A stretch of 38,525 bases of DNA, taken from contig JABGPF010000014.1 of NCBI GenBank assembly GCA_018645065.1, positions 1-38,525 of the forward strand, written 5' to 3'. Below are positions 1 through 8,437 of this stretch, one piece after another. Position numbers and translations under genes: made by a program. This DNA comes from Phycisphaerales bacterium (GTDB lineage Bacteria > Planctomycetota > Phycisphaerae > SM23-33). The notes under the pieces are model-generated. The model had not been told where the DNA came from and made no database searches. It was given only the letters and a program-made list of their open reading frames with translations. How positions within the stretch are numbered: position 1 is the stretch's first letter; every line of letters begins with the position of its first letter.

Positions 1-592
1 CGTTGGGGTCTTTCAGTGTGTCTACGGTGGCTGCGTATAGTGCTTGTCGCGATTTCAGTCCGGCCAGCGGACCGAGGCATGACGAACCGCGTTCGTTGTT
101 GTCCAGGAATGTGTCCCATGCGGCCGGTAGCTGCAGCAGTCGCAGCGTGTGCCCGGTTGGGGCGGTGTCCAGTACTACATGGTCGTATTCTTCTGTCAGT
201 CCGGGCTCGGCAAGCAGTTTTGCGAAGGCTTCAAACGCGGCGATTTCCACCGCGCAGGCTCCGGACAATTACTCTTCCATTCCAGCGACTACTTCGTCGG
301 GCAATACTCCGCGATAGGGAGCTACCATTTCTTCTCGGTATTCAGCGGCGGCTGCTTGCGGGTCGACGTTCATCGCAGTCAGGCCCTCAGCGCCGGGTAC
401 CGGAGCCGGGTCCGAACCAACCGGTGAGTCCAGCACCTGCGAAAGGTTTGACGCCGGGTCAGTGCTTACCAGCAGCACGCGTTTGCCTTCGCCCGCCAGG
501 GCGACCGCCAGTGCGCACGACAGCGATGTCTTACCGACACCGCCTTTACCGGTGAAGAATACAAAACGGGGTATTGGTCCTATCCATTCCAT
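1..592 (-). pseudogene. arsA: Arsenical pump-driving ATPase ArsA, partial and interrupted by an in-frame stop
   Basis: ArsA is the cytosolic ATPase that energises arsenite efflux through ArsB or Acr3. The ATG at 592 begins MEWIGPIPRF, and the P-loop GKGGVGKT lies at residues 15-22, followed by DPASNLSQ. After residue 107 (ending GMEE) there is a TAA at 269-271. The same frame then continues without further stops to the window edge with clear ArsA sequence: LSGACAVEIAAF, then the DTAPTGHTLRLLQLP signature. The family normally has Gln (CAA) at this codon, so one C-to-T change explains the stop. C113, in LSGAC, corresponds to Cys113 of the metalloid site in R773 ArsA. The gene lies 10 nt after arsD, so it is the third gene of arsRDA. 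It runs off the left edge. It may be a real pseudogene, a population variant or a consensus error. Confidence 0.9.
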
Positions 593-602
593 GAGAGAGT
601 CC

Positions 603-1070
603 TCAGCAGCATTGCGAGTCAGAGTCGGATGATCCGCAGCAACCGCCAGTCGGTGCGGCAGGAGGAGGAGTGCAGCATCCGCCTGCGGTTTCGGTGGAGG
701 CAGGCCCGCAGCATCCGCCAGTTTGTTCAGCCGGAACGGGCGTGCAGCAACCACCGGTCGGAGCGGTATCCAGGCCGACCATTTTCGCCAGTTCTTCGCG
801 TTGGGGGTACGTTCCCTGAGTGGCGATCTGGCCATCTGTTAATATGAGCGGCAGGCAGGCCTGGCCCGACTCGGTAAGCGACTGGCGGACCAGTTCGTTG
901 GCTGCGTATGCTTCGGGTTGACCAGTAAGCCCGAATCGCGTGACTGAGGCGCCTTGTTCTCCGAGCCATTCCAGATCGGCTGCGAATTGGGCCAGTTTGG
1001 GGTCAACGGCCGGTCCGCATACTCCGGTTGAACAGCACATTGGGGGATCGTACACTTCGAGAGTTTTCAT
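603..1070 (-). CDS. arsD: Arsenite metallochaperone ArsD with extended cysteine-pair tail
   Basis: ArsD delivers trivalent arsenic or antimony to ArsA in the cytosol. I chose the ATG at 1070 (MKTLEVYDPPMCCSTGVC) over an upstream in-frame start because it is the family start and puts the metal ligands at the canonical C12, C13 and C18. The thioredoxin-like core occupies about residues 1-108. The tail then carries four GGCC blocks separated by Pro/Ala/Thr-rich spacers, and ends in QCC, making five vicinal cysteine pairs. R773 ArsD has two such pairs (C112-C113 and C119-C120), so the tail here is expanded. The 155-residue protein is longer than the usual 110-125. It lies 23 nt after arsR and 10 nt before arsA. 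Confidence 0.95.
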   Translation of the reverse strand: MKTLEVYDPPMCCSTGVCGPAVDPKLAQFAADLEWLGEQGASVTRFGLTGQPEAYAANELVRQSLTESGQACLPLILTDGQIATQGTYPQREELAKMVGLDTAPTGGCCTPVPAEQTGGCCGPASTETAGGCCTPPPAAPTGGCCGSSDSDSQCC

Positions 1071-1093
1071 CGTATTCACCGTTGTATCCTTTG

Positions 1094-1480
1094 TTATTCT
1101 TGCTCGCTGTGTGGGCGATAATGGCAACATAATTCGTCGCGGTTAGTGTTTCGTACTGTTGCGAGTCGATCGGAATCGCAGCAGACCGTCGGTTCGTTTT
1201 GCAGGCTTGATTGCACCAGTTCGATCGCCGCCCTCACCGGCCCGGGAGCGTCATCGCCAGGCAGCCCGTAGAAAACCCACCGTCCATCTTTGTGTGTGGT
1301 CACCAAACCGGCCTGGTGCAGGATGGACATATGCTTGGATACCGTCGACGGCGCCAAGCCGAGCATTTCGATGATCTGGCAGACGCACAACTCACCGGAC
1401 TTCAGAAACATCAAGACACGAACCCGATTCTCGTCGGACAGCGCTTTTGTAATGCTCAGGAATTTTTGCATGTCTTGCAT
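1094..1480 (-). CDS. arsR: Arsenic-responsive repressor ArsR
   Basis: This is a winged helix-turn-helix repressor of the ArsR/SmtB family and the first gene of the ars operon. The recognition helix region is about residues 43-58 (APSTVSKHMSILHQAGLV). The metalloid motif ELCVCQ places C32 and C34 exactly where R773 ArsR has its arsenite ligands. Additional vicinal pairs occur at C100-C101 and C118-C119 in the C-terminal tail. The ATG at 1480 is preceded by AGGAG with six-base spacing. The perfect inverted repeat immediately upstream overlaps both the -10 box and the start of the Shine-Dalgarno sequence, consistent with autorepression relieved by As(III). At 128 residues it is slightly longer than typical (about 100-120). 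Confidence 0.95.
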   Translation of the reverse strand: MQDMQKFLSITKALSDENRVRVLMFLKSGELCVCQIIEMLGLAPSTVSKHMSILHQAGLVTTHKDGRWVFYGLPGDDAPGPVRAAIELVQSSLQNEPTVCCDSDRLATVRNTNRDELCCHYRPHSEQE

Positions 1481-1485
1481 AGCTG

Positions 1486-1490
1486 CTCCT
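1486..1490 (-). promoter_or_regulatory. Ribosome binding site of arsR
   Basis: The minus strand reads AGGAG followed by CAGCT and ATG. The site overlaps the last two bases of the arsR operator, so bound repressor would also lie next to the translation start region. Confidence 0.75.
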
Positions 1491-1516
1491 ATACTTCGCC
1501 AACTAACGAAGTATAG
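1489..1516 (-). promoter_or_regulatory. ArsR operator: perfect 10-8-10 inverted repeat
   Basis: The arms CTATACTTCG (1489-1498) and CGAAGTATAG (1507-1516) are perfect reverse complements around an 8-nt spacer. The site lies 9 nt before the arsR start and contains the -10 hexamer, which is the expected position for a steric-blocking ArsR operator. Direct binding is inferred. Confidence 0.85.
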
Positions 1517-1538
1517 AACAGAACCAATGGCGAGTCAA
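1510..1538 (-). promoter_or_regulatory. Sigma70-type promoter of arsRDA
   Basis: Reading the minus strand, TTGACT (1538-1533) is separated by 17 nt from TATACT (1515-1510). Both are near-consensus with optimal spacing. The -10 box lies inside the operator arm, and transcription should begin near 1503, giving a short leader that contains the second operator arm. Confidence 0.8.
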
Positions 1539-1561
1539 CAGATTACCCAGGCACGAAGAAA

Positions 1562-1577
1562 CATACCGACCGGTATG
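1562..1577. repeat. Short palindrome upstream of the ars promoter
   Basis: CATACCG and CGGTATG form a perfect 7-bp inverted repeat around 2 nt. It sits about 25 nt upstream of the arsR -35 box and differs in sequence from the ArsR operator. It could bind another regulator; no function can be assigned. Confidence 0.5.
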
Positions 1578-1644
1578 CTACATAAGACTATCGATTGCAG
1601 GGTATTACATCGGACATACAATCGTTGACAATTTCAATGCGCCT

Positions 1645-1686
1645 AAAAAAGATGCGGGCCCGCTCTGTTATGAGCGAGCCCGCATC
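1645..1686 (-). terminator. Rho-independent terminator of the rnr-gcvT-glycosidase group
   Basis: On the minus strand a 9-bp stem (1651-1659 with 1678-1686) continues, after a 2x2 internal loop, into a 4-bp stem with a 6-nt loop. Six U residues follow (AAAAAA at 1645-1650 on plus). It lies about 270 nt beyond the stop of the 1956-5042 gene and shields the arsR promoter from read-through. Confidence 0.85.
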
Positions 1687-1955
1687 ACTATTAAATGCTT
1701 CAGATCAGTGCGGTGTTACATCAATCGACCAGACTGCAGCTTGCTGGCGGCCCGGGCTTTAGGGAACGGTCCTTTCCGGGCGTGTAAACCCGTTCGGTGC
1801 GGTTTGGAGATAAGTCCAAATTTTCCTCGGATTGAAGCGTTTGCTTGCAGGTTGGGATGAGGCTGGTAAATCGAAGTTCCGATTATCGGCCTTGCGTTCC
1901 GCTTCGCTCTGCACTTCGGTCATGTCCCCACCGCCATCACATTCCGCCCATCGAT
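1687..1955. other. Noncoding stretch, no gene recognised
   Basis: Together with the ars control region this belongs to a 475-nt gene-free span (1481-1955). It is probably the 3' untranslated part of the glycosidase transcript up to the terminator. The only open frame (about 71 codons, overlapping the end of the neighbouring gene) has unconvincing composition and no ribosome binding site. A small palindrome CCGAT-T-ATCGG is present. It could be a remnant of a dispersed repeat, but that cannot be tested from one window. Confidence 0.5.
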
Positions 1956-4900
1956 TCAGAACTCGATGGACCACTCCACTGTCCCGTTTGTTGGGCGTTT
2001 TAGGGTTAGTTTCACCGTACCGTTCTTATCGGAGGCGAAAGAGGTTTTGGTGTTCTTGTCTGTGGATGATGCTTTGGTCGGGGTCAAACCGTTGGTTGCG
2101 ATGGTGATCACGTACGGATCGTCGCCCACCACCTTGCTCACGCCGGTTAGAACGCGGCGGCCTGCGACCCATTCGGTTCGGACTACATCAAGGTAGCCCT
2201 GCATGAGATGGCGGTTGGTCGAAACGACCTGGGGGCGCCCCAGACACTGGCGTACTGACATCATGCGGGCTTCTCCCGGCCGCAACGTTTGGCTTAAACG
2301 TTTGTCGCCGGAGAGCTTACCTACATACTTATCGTTCCAGAAATCATACACGTGATACGACTTCTTGGGGCACAGGCCCAACGCTCCATCTGCGGGGATA
2401 CCCGCCAGGTCGATACCCACAACGGACGGCTTCTTCACATCCGGATTGTAGAACGTTACCTGGCGCCACTTATCGGTCACCTTGAAATCATACACTGCGG
2501 GGATAACATTCCCCTCGACAAAAGCGTCCGCCGGACGGGCGCTTTGCTTGGCGGTGTGATAAGGGAACGTTCGCGTGACATCCCAGTGAGTCTCAGGCGA
2601 GAACTGGGAAAAACTGTTGGCCAGCAGCAACCGCCCGGTAGTCACATACGCCATAGTGAGCACAGCCCGCACGTGATCGCGATTGGCCTGCAGGCGCACG
2701 ATATTCTTCGAGTCGGTGTCCTGGTTCAACAGCACGCGGTTCTTGTACCATCGCAGCCCGCAGCGAGCCACCGTGCTGCCGTCCATCATGTCAGTATCGT
2801 TCTCGGTGCGCATCGAAGCGACCAAGCCGATCGAAACGTCCGTGCCCCGCTGCATGTTGCGTTCGTGCACGTAAGACTCCGGGCCAAGCCCCTGGTGAGC
2901 CAGGCGGAAAATGTTTCGGTAAGCGGCGGCTGTGGTGGAATAAGCGTCCTCCATCCCACCGTTGCGAGCCCAGCCGGATGCGGGATAATCAAACATGAGA
3001 CCTTTGATCCCGCCGGCCTTCATGTTGCTGTAGACCTCCCGCATGTGCTTAATGAAGTCCGGGTCGGTATAGTCATACCCCCACAACGCCCCGTTGCGCG
3101 CCCAGGTTTTGTGCCAATCGCTGAACAATTCGCTCTTGAGGTCGCGCGGTCCGCCCTTCCAGGCGTGGGTCTTGTTGAAAAGCATGTGCTCGGGGAACGC
3201 CTTGGCGTAGTTCTCAGATCGGAAACCAGTTTGACAATAAGTCAGCGGTATCCCGCCCAGAGCGGTAACCGCACCGCCCCACTTCTTAGAGGTCTCGTAG
3301 GGCTTGACGTAGACACCGTTCTTGCTGCCGTTGTGGACCTCGCAGGGCTCGGCCCAATGTTTGTCATCCCACCAACCCTGCTGATTGTTGGGGTGATATG
3401 AATCGGGCACGAGACGAACGGCGGCACGAGAGTATTTAAGGAAACCGCTGTCGGCGATATTCTTCATTTCGTTAACGGCGCCGAGGGTGGTGTTCTCGGC
3501 GTTGGACTTACCGTAATGACTGTTTTCGGCGTACCAGAGGCAGACGGTCGGGAAGTCGTACATGTCCAGCTTGACCTCCTGGGCCTTGCCCACCCGCAAA
3601 CCGTATTGCTCCAGCGCAGTAAACGGATCAGCCGTAACCGCATCAATATAGAAACGGTCGGCGGAGCGATACGTTTTACCGGGGTCCACGCGTTTGCCCA
3701 CGGGATCTTTGGCGAACAACTGACCGGTGTAACTCAGTCGCGGACGCGGGCAGTCTTCAACGGGCGTCAGTGTTTTCGGCAGGAGCGATTTCGCCGCTCC
3801 GTCGCGCAGCCAGATTTCGCTGACATAAACGTTTTTATCGACGGCAGGTTTGTTTTTCGCCGACGGGTCCGGTTTGGGAGCGGGCGGTTTGGTGAACACG
3901 ATGCGACAATTCCCCGCTCGGATCGCCGCTGCGGGCAGGGGTAATTCCACCTGCTCGACATCCTGTTTTTTCTGGCTGTCAAAACGCGGGAGCATCTTAT
4001 CGACCAGCAAGGGAATCCGCTGAACGGTGTCGCCCTTGCCGAACTCGACATGCACCGACTGGTTATGATCAGCATGCCTTCCGTGCCAGAATCCTCGCCA
4101 CCAGGACAAGCCCACCGTGTAGGGTTTGTCCGGCGCTAGGCCCTTGGCTTCGATCACTACGCGCCCGGGCGACTGGACCGAGCGTGCAGTCTCTACGCAG
4201 CGGAATTCATTGTAGTGCCACATCCGCGCCTGCTTACCGACAGCAAGCGTCAACTGTTCACCGCCGGCGGATTTGTCCTGGGTGTCGCTGGGCAGGTCGA
4301 GATAACACAGGAGACTTTTCTTCCCGTCAGTTCCCTTTTCGAGTTCAACACGCCGCGTTTGGGCGACCCAGGCGAATTTCTCGTAGTCGTGATAGGTAAG
4401 CCCGCCCATGAGCAATGATCGTCGGGCGTTGGCTTTTCCGTAAGTCACCATCATATTGTTCCGCGACTTCAGTGCGTTTTTTCGGTGCAGGGGCGAATAC
4501 TGGCGACGCCCGTACTCAAGCGGCTCGCCGCCGCTGTATCCGTCGACCATGGCGAAATTTTGCGACACGTCGGCCCCGGAATATATCCCCCCGTCGGCCA
4601 ATGCGTAGATATCCTTGACCTGAATGGGCTTGTCGGTTGTGTTGGCCAGACCGGCTGAGAGGGTCAGGAATCCCTGGTTTTCGTAGATCACGAACGAGAA
4701 GAGCAAAGTCGGCCGATCGGCGGATTCGATCTTCAGGTCCATGCACAAACCAGCGCCCAGTTCATCCGATACCGCCCGCTGGGTCCATGACTGCTTGAGC
4801 CCTTTGTCGGTGGTCGCCCATTCATTGATCTTCAGGGAAGCGTTCGTTACCGGCGCCGAAGCGTTTTTGTTGTCCACGACACGATAGACGCCGCGAGCCA

Positions 4901-5042
4901 GGTCATAGTCGAAGCTGACATGCTGGTTTTGCAGCGTAACTACATCACCGCTCTGGTTTATACTACAGGTCTGAGAACATCCGCTGGCCAAACCAACGCA
5001 CCAAACAGCAGCAAGCAATAACACCATTCGTAAATTTCGCAT
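1956..5042 (-). CDS. Large lipoprotein, putative glycoside hydrolase (clan GH-D-like)
   Basis: This is a 1028-residue exported protein. The ATG at 5042 is preferred to an in-frame start 13 codons upstream because GGAG lies 8 nt before it and the signal sequence then starts at residue 1. The hydrophobic segment ends in LASGC, with the lipidated Cys predicted at 22. The N-terminal half is beta-rich. Around residue 680, GGIKGLMFDYPASGW (D685) resembles the strand-end nucleophile motif of TIM-barrel alpha-galactosidase-type enzymes. Further on, HERNMQRG and SMRTENDTDMMDG could supply the acid/base region. The C-terminus ends in a beta-sandwich-like segment. It starts 45 nt after gcvT and ends ahead of a strong terminator, so it may be the last gene of that transcript. 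The substrate is unknown; the clan assignment is by motif resemblance only. Confidence 0.65.
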   Translation of the reverse strand: MRNLRMVLLLAAVWCVGLASGCSQTCSINQSGDVVTLQNQHVSFDYDLARGVYRVVDNKNASAPVTNASLKINEWATTDKGLKQSWTQRAVSDELGAGLCMDLKIESADRPTLLFSFVIYENQGFLTLSAGLANTTDKPIQVKDIYALADGGIYSGADVSQNFAMVDGYSGGEPLEYGRRQYSPLHRKNALKSRNNMMVTYGKANARRSLLMGGLTYHDYEKFAWVAQTRRVELEKGTDGKKSLLCYLDLPSDTQDKSAGGEQLTLAVGKQARMWHYNEFRCVETARSVQSPGRVVIEAKGLAPDKPYTVGLSWWRGFWHGRHADHNQSVHVEFGKGDTVQRIPLLVDKMLPRFDSQKKQDVEQVELPLPAAAIRAGNCRIVFTKPPAPKPDPSAKNKPAVDKNVYVSEIWLRDGAAKSLLPKTLTPVEDCPRPRLSYTGQLFAKDPVGKRVDPGKTYRSADRFYIDAVTADPFTALEQYGLRVGKAQEVKLDMYDFPTVCLWYAENSHYGKSNAENTTLGAVNEMKNIADSGFLKYSRAAVRLVPDSYHPNNQQGWWDDKHWAEPCEVHNGSKNGVYVKPYETSKKWGGAVTALGGIPLTYCQTGFRSENYAKAFPEHMLFNKTHAWKGGPRDLKSELFSDWHKTWARNGALWGYDYTDPDFIKHMREVYSNMKAGGIKGLMFDYPASGWARNGGMEDAYSTTAAAYRNIFRLAHQGLGPESYVHERNMQRGTDVSIGLVASMRTENDTDMMDGSTVARCGLRWYKNRVLLNQDTDSKNIVRLQANRDHVRAVLTMAYVTTGRLLLANSFSQFSPETHWDVTRTFPYHTAKQSARPADAFVEGNVIPAVYDFKVTDKWRQVTFYNPDVKKPSVVGIDLAGIPADGALGLCPKKSYHVYDFWNDKYVGKLSGDKRLSQTLRPGEARMMSVRQCLGRPQVVSTNRHLMQGYLDVVRTEWVAGRRVLTGVSKVVGDDPYVITIATNGLTPTKASSTDKNTKTSFASDKNGTVKLTLKRPTNGTVEWSIEF

Positions 5043-5087
5043 ACAACGATCTCCAGAAATTTCATGAGGCCGGGGTTTCACCAGGCG

Positions 5088-6194
5088 CTAAATGTTCAAT
5101 GCAACGAAGGGCAAGGCGGTTATTTTCGCCGATGCTTTCTGTCCGCCGGCAAGCTCGACTTGCAAGGGCGAGGCGTTTTCAACTGATGGTAGAGATACCT
5201 GCGCCATTGCTATCGAGCAGTCCAGCGCGGGTGAAAATGTTCCGCTGGTAATCACGCCGACTTCCACACCGTCGCTGTTGAGCACGGTGTCGCCCTGGCG
5301 GGCAATATCGGTCCCGTCGAGTCGCAGGCCTACTCGTTTGCGAGAGACGCCTTTATCTCTGATCGCGATAAGTGCGTCTCGCCCGATGAACTCGTGATCG
5401 AAGTGCACCAGCGATTCGAGCCCGGCGGTCAGCGGGTCGATCGTTTCGTTTAATTCGTGTCCGTAACGACATATCCCCGCCTCGATCCGCAGAATATCGC
5501 GTGCGTTCATACCGGCGGGTTTGAGCGCCTTCTCACCGGCCTTGTCGGTGATGAAACGCCACGCCTTCCCGATGAACATTTTCGGCAGGATCACTTCCAG
5601 CCCCCACATACCGGTGAAACTCGTTCGCATAACGATATAGCGTGCGATCATCATCGATCCGATTTTCGCGGTCCCTTCGGGCAGATCGCCCGGTTTTTCG
5701 GGCAGAACCGAGTCCAGCAGATCGCGGGCGCACGGGCCTGAGATGGCGACCATGGCGCCCTTGTCGGTTTGATCGTCAACCTTGACCGACATCTCGGCGC
5801 CAACGGCCTGAGCATGTTCCAAAACCTTCTGACGATTGCACGGGTCGGTCGTTAGCAACCAGAACCCTTCCAGGCGCGAGACTGTCGCGTCGGCGAGTAT
5901 CCCGCCGGTTTCGGTAAGCATTAGCGTAGCGGCGGCGGTGTCGTCTTCCTGGCGCCTCACATCGCTTGTGCAGAGTTTTGCAAGCAGATCCGTGGCGTCG
6001 CGACCGCGAACGCGAATGCGCCCGACGTGCGAAATATCAAACACGCTTGCCAGGCGGCGCGTCTCGGCGGCTTCGTCCAGGGCTCCGCTGTAGCTCAGCG
6101 GAACTTCCCAACCGCCCTCTTGCCCCATAGCAGCGTCCATCCCGCGATGAACCGCGTCCAGGGGCAGCTTGTGTAATTCAGAATCTGTCGACAT
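5088..6194 (-). CDS. gcvT: Aminomethyltransferase (glycine cleavage T protein)
   Basis: GcvT transfers the methylene of aminomethyl-lipoyl H protein to tetrahydrofolate, releasing ammonia, in the cytosol. The 368-residue length matches the family. Recognisable parts are FDISHVGRIRVRG (about 52-64), CTSDVRR, GGILADATV (D102 at the position of the folate-contacting Asp, where many homologues have DD), SFTGMWGLEVILP, and PAGMNARDILRIEAGICRYG. The ATG at 6194 has GAGGA 8 nt upstream, overlapping the end of rnr. No other gcv genes are visible, so the H and P proteins must be elsewhere. A GcvT-fold paralogue with another folate role is possible, but the overall fit to GcvT is good. Confidence 0.88.
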   Translation of the reverse strand: MSTDSELHKLPLDAVHRGMDAAMGQEGGWEVPLSYSGALDEAAETRRLASVFDISHVGRIRVRGRDATDLLAKLCTSDVRRQEDDTAAATLMLTETGGILADATVSRLEGFWLLTTDPCNRQKVLEHAQAVGAEMSVKVDDQTDKGAMVAISGPCARDLLDSVLPEKPGDLPEGTAKIGSMMIARYIVMRTSFTGMWGLEVILPKMFIGKAWRFITDKAGEKALKPAGMNARDILRIEAGICRYGHELNETIDPLTAGLESLVHFDHEFIGRDALIAIRDKGVSRKRVGLRLDGTDIARQGDTVLNSDGVEVGVITSGTFSPALDCSIAMAQVSLPSVENASPLQVELAGGQKASAKITALPFVALNI

Positions 6195-6205
6195 TAACGC
6201 TTCCT

Positions 6206-8437
6206 CTATCTCCGCCTTCCGCCGCGGGATTTCTTCTTCATTTTTGCTTTCGTTTTGCCCTTGGCCTTACCCTTACCCTTCGACTTGGCGCTATCCTTGC
6301 GCTTTTTCTTCCGGGGAGCCTCGGTCTTTTCGGGCACAAGATTCAACTGCCTCGCAGCCACATCAACAGCCACAATCTTCACTCGCAACGGATCGCCAAT
6401 GCGGAACACTCGCCCGCTTCGCTCGCCGAACACCTTTCCGGTTTTCGTCGAAACTTCCCACCAGTCGTCGCCGAGGTCCTCCAGGCGAATCAGCCCGTCG
6501 ATCCCGTATTTGGGCAGCTCGACGAATATCCCGAAGTTCGAGATACCATCCACCACGCCGTCGTGAATCTCGCCCAAGTGCGTTGAAAGCAGTTGCAGGA
6601 CAAGAATCTGCGTAAGTTCCTTTTCCGCAGCATCAGCCCGCTCCGACGCCGCGGTGCAGGCCTCAGCCAACGTAACCAAAGCGCTTACGTCCTCGGGCGG
6701 TCGCGTTTTGAGATTGCCCCTGCAATGCTCAGCCACCATGCGATGCACCGTAAGGTCAGGATAACGCCGAATGGGGCTGGTGAAGTGACAGTACGCGTCG
6801 GAGGCAAGGGCGAAATGCCCGATCTGCATCGGAGAATACTCAGCCCGCTGCATCGTTTTCAACAGCGCCAGGTTCACCGCTTTGCTCTCGGGCTTTCCAC
6901 GCACCTTCGCCAGCAGGTCCTGCATATCCTTCACCGTGAGATTACCGGGCACCTTGTGACCGGCGGCCCGCACGAACGTTTTGAACTTGGCGGATCCCTG
7001 CTTGTCCGGTGAGGGGTGAACGCGCCGAATAACAGGTCGGTTCAGCGAATCGAACAATCGAGCAACCGCTTCGTTGGCCTCGACCATGAACATCTCGATT
7101 ATCGTGTGGGTGTATGCGTCGTCTTCGGGCTCGACGTCTATCACGCGGTCCTGATCGTCCAGCACCAGTTCAACGTCGTGCAGGTCCAGTCGCAGCATAC
7201 CACCGTCTGCGCGGCGGGCTTGGATCTTGCGGGCCAGGGTCAGCATATTGCCCACAAGCTCCACAACCTCCGGCGCGAACCCGTCGTTCTTACCGTCGCA
7301 AATGTCCTGTGCTTGTTCGTATGTCAGGCGTTTTGTCGAGCAGATCACCGTCTCAGCCACTCGCGTGTTAACGACTTTTGCGTCCTGATCGTACGTAATA
7401 AACGCCGACTTGCAGAACCGTTTAACGCCCTCCTGCAGGCTGCAAACACCGTTTGACAGCACCTCAGGCAGCATTGGCAGAACCCTTCGCGGGAAGTAGA
7501 CGCTTGTTGCGCGGCTTCTGGCTGAGGCGTCGAGTTCACCGCCTTCGGGCACGAAGTGCGAGACGTCTGCGATGTGCACGCCCGTGGTCCAGGTGCCATC
7601 GGGATTTATCTCGATCGAGATCGCATCGTCGTAGTCGCGAGCGGTGTCCGGGTCGATTGTGATTATGGTCGTCGAGGTCAGATCCTCGCGACCGGCGGCG
7701 TCTTCCGGGTCGAACGCCGCCACTGCCGCCCTGGCCTCGTCCAGCGCCGCCTGCGGGAATTCCTCAGCCAGCCCGTGTGCGATAATTACCGCCCGAGTCT
7801 CGGTCGCCAGCGGACCGGCAGGTCCGATCTCTTCAACGATAACGCCGACGGGCAGTTGGCCCGGTTCGGGATATTTTGTAATTTCGACAACCACTTTGGT
7901 GTCGGTTTTCGCACCGGCGGCGCCCACGTCACGGATGATAATCGGCTGGGTGAGTTGCTTACCGTCGGGCAGGACAAACCATTTGCCTTCGGACTGCTTC
8001 AACTCACCGACAACTCGGTTTTCTGACCGTTTCACGATCTTGACGATCTTGCCGCGGTAGAGCGTCTGGCCGTCTCGTTTCCCCTGCTTGCGAGCTTCTG
8101 CGATAACCAGGTCACCGTCCATCGCCCCGCCCACAGCGTCTGGCGGAATGAACAGATCACCGTTTGAGTTCGGTGATTCGGGCGTGACGAATCCGAATCC
8201 TTTTGGATTCTGCCTGAAGAAACCGGTGATTCGTCCGGGCATTTCCGGCAGCATAAGTGCGTTCCCGGTTCCCATAACGACCTGCCCGGCGTCGCGCAAG
8301 CGTTTAACTGAGGCGCGAAACGTAGAGAACGCGTCATCATCAACGCCCATCCATCGGGCAAGTTGTTTTGGTTTAAGTGGTTGGTACTCGCGATCGGACA
8401 TATACTTCAATATCGCCGCCACATATCGTTCTGGCAT
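6206..8437 (-). CDS. rnr: Ribonuclease R
   Basis: RNase R is a processive 3'-5' exoribonuclease that degrades structured RNA in the cytosol. The order is an N-terminal winged helix (about 1-60), two cold-shock-type OB domains including GFGFVTPE, the RNB catalytic domain with DPDTARDYDDAISI (about 262-275) holding the metal-binding aspartates, a C-terminal S1 domain (HDGVVDGISNFGIFVEL), and a very basic tail of about 35 residues rich in Lys, Arg and Gly. Two ATGs lie two codons apart; I chose the second, at 8437, because GGAG is 7 nt upstream of it but only 1 nt from the first. At 743 residues it has family length. It is divergent from murJ and followed 11 nt later by gcvT. Confidence 0.95.
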   Translation of the reverse strand: MPERYVAAILKYMSDREYQPLKPKQLARWMGVDDDAFSTFRASVKRLRDAGQVVMGTGNALMLPEMPGRITGFFRQNPKGFGFVTPESPNSNGDLFIPPDAVGGAMDGDLVIAEARKQGKRDGQTLYRGKIVKIVKRSENRVVGELKQSEGKWFVLPDGKQLTQPIIIRDVGAAGAKTDTKVVVEITKYPEPGQLPVGVIVEEIGPAGPLATETRAVIIAHGLAEEFPQAALDEARAAVAAFDPEDAAGREDLTSTTIITIDPDTARDYDDAISIEINPDGTWTTGVHIADVSHFVPEGGELDASARSRATSVYFPRRVLPMLPEVLSNGVCSLQEGVKRFCKSAFITYDQDAKVVNTRVAETVICSTKRLTYEQAQDICDGKNDGFAPEVVELVGNMLTLARKIQARRADGGMLRLDLHDVELVLDDQDRVIDVEPEDDAYTHTIIEMFMVEANEAVARLFDSLNRPVIRRVHPSPDKQGSAKFKTFVRAAGHKVPGNLTVKDMQDLLAKVRGKPESKAVNLALLKTMQRAEYSPMQIGHFALASDAYCHFTSPIRRYPDLTVHRMVAEHCRGNLKTRPPEDVSALVTLAEACTAASERADAAEKELTQILVLQLLSTHLGEIHDGVVDGISNFGIFVELPKYGIDGLIRLEDLGDDWWEVSTKTGKVFGERSGRVFRIGDPLRVKIVAVDVAARQLNLVPEKTEAPRKKKRKDSAKSKGKGKAKGKTKAKMKKKSRGGRRR

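Noticed and set aside
1759-1974. 71-codon open frame on minus between the glycosidase gene and its terminator
   Set aside because: It overlaps the end of the glycosidase gene, has no ribosome binding site and has an unlikely composition.
2352-3401. 349-codon open frame on plus, opposite the glycosidase-like gene
   Set aside because: It is antisense to a gene with a clear signal peptide, motifs and ribosome binding site. Its translation is His/Arg-rich without recognisable domains, as expected for a shadow frame in GC-rich DNA.
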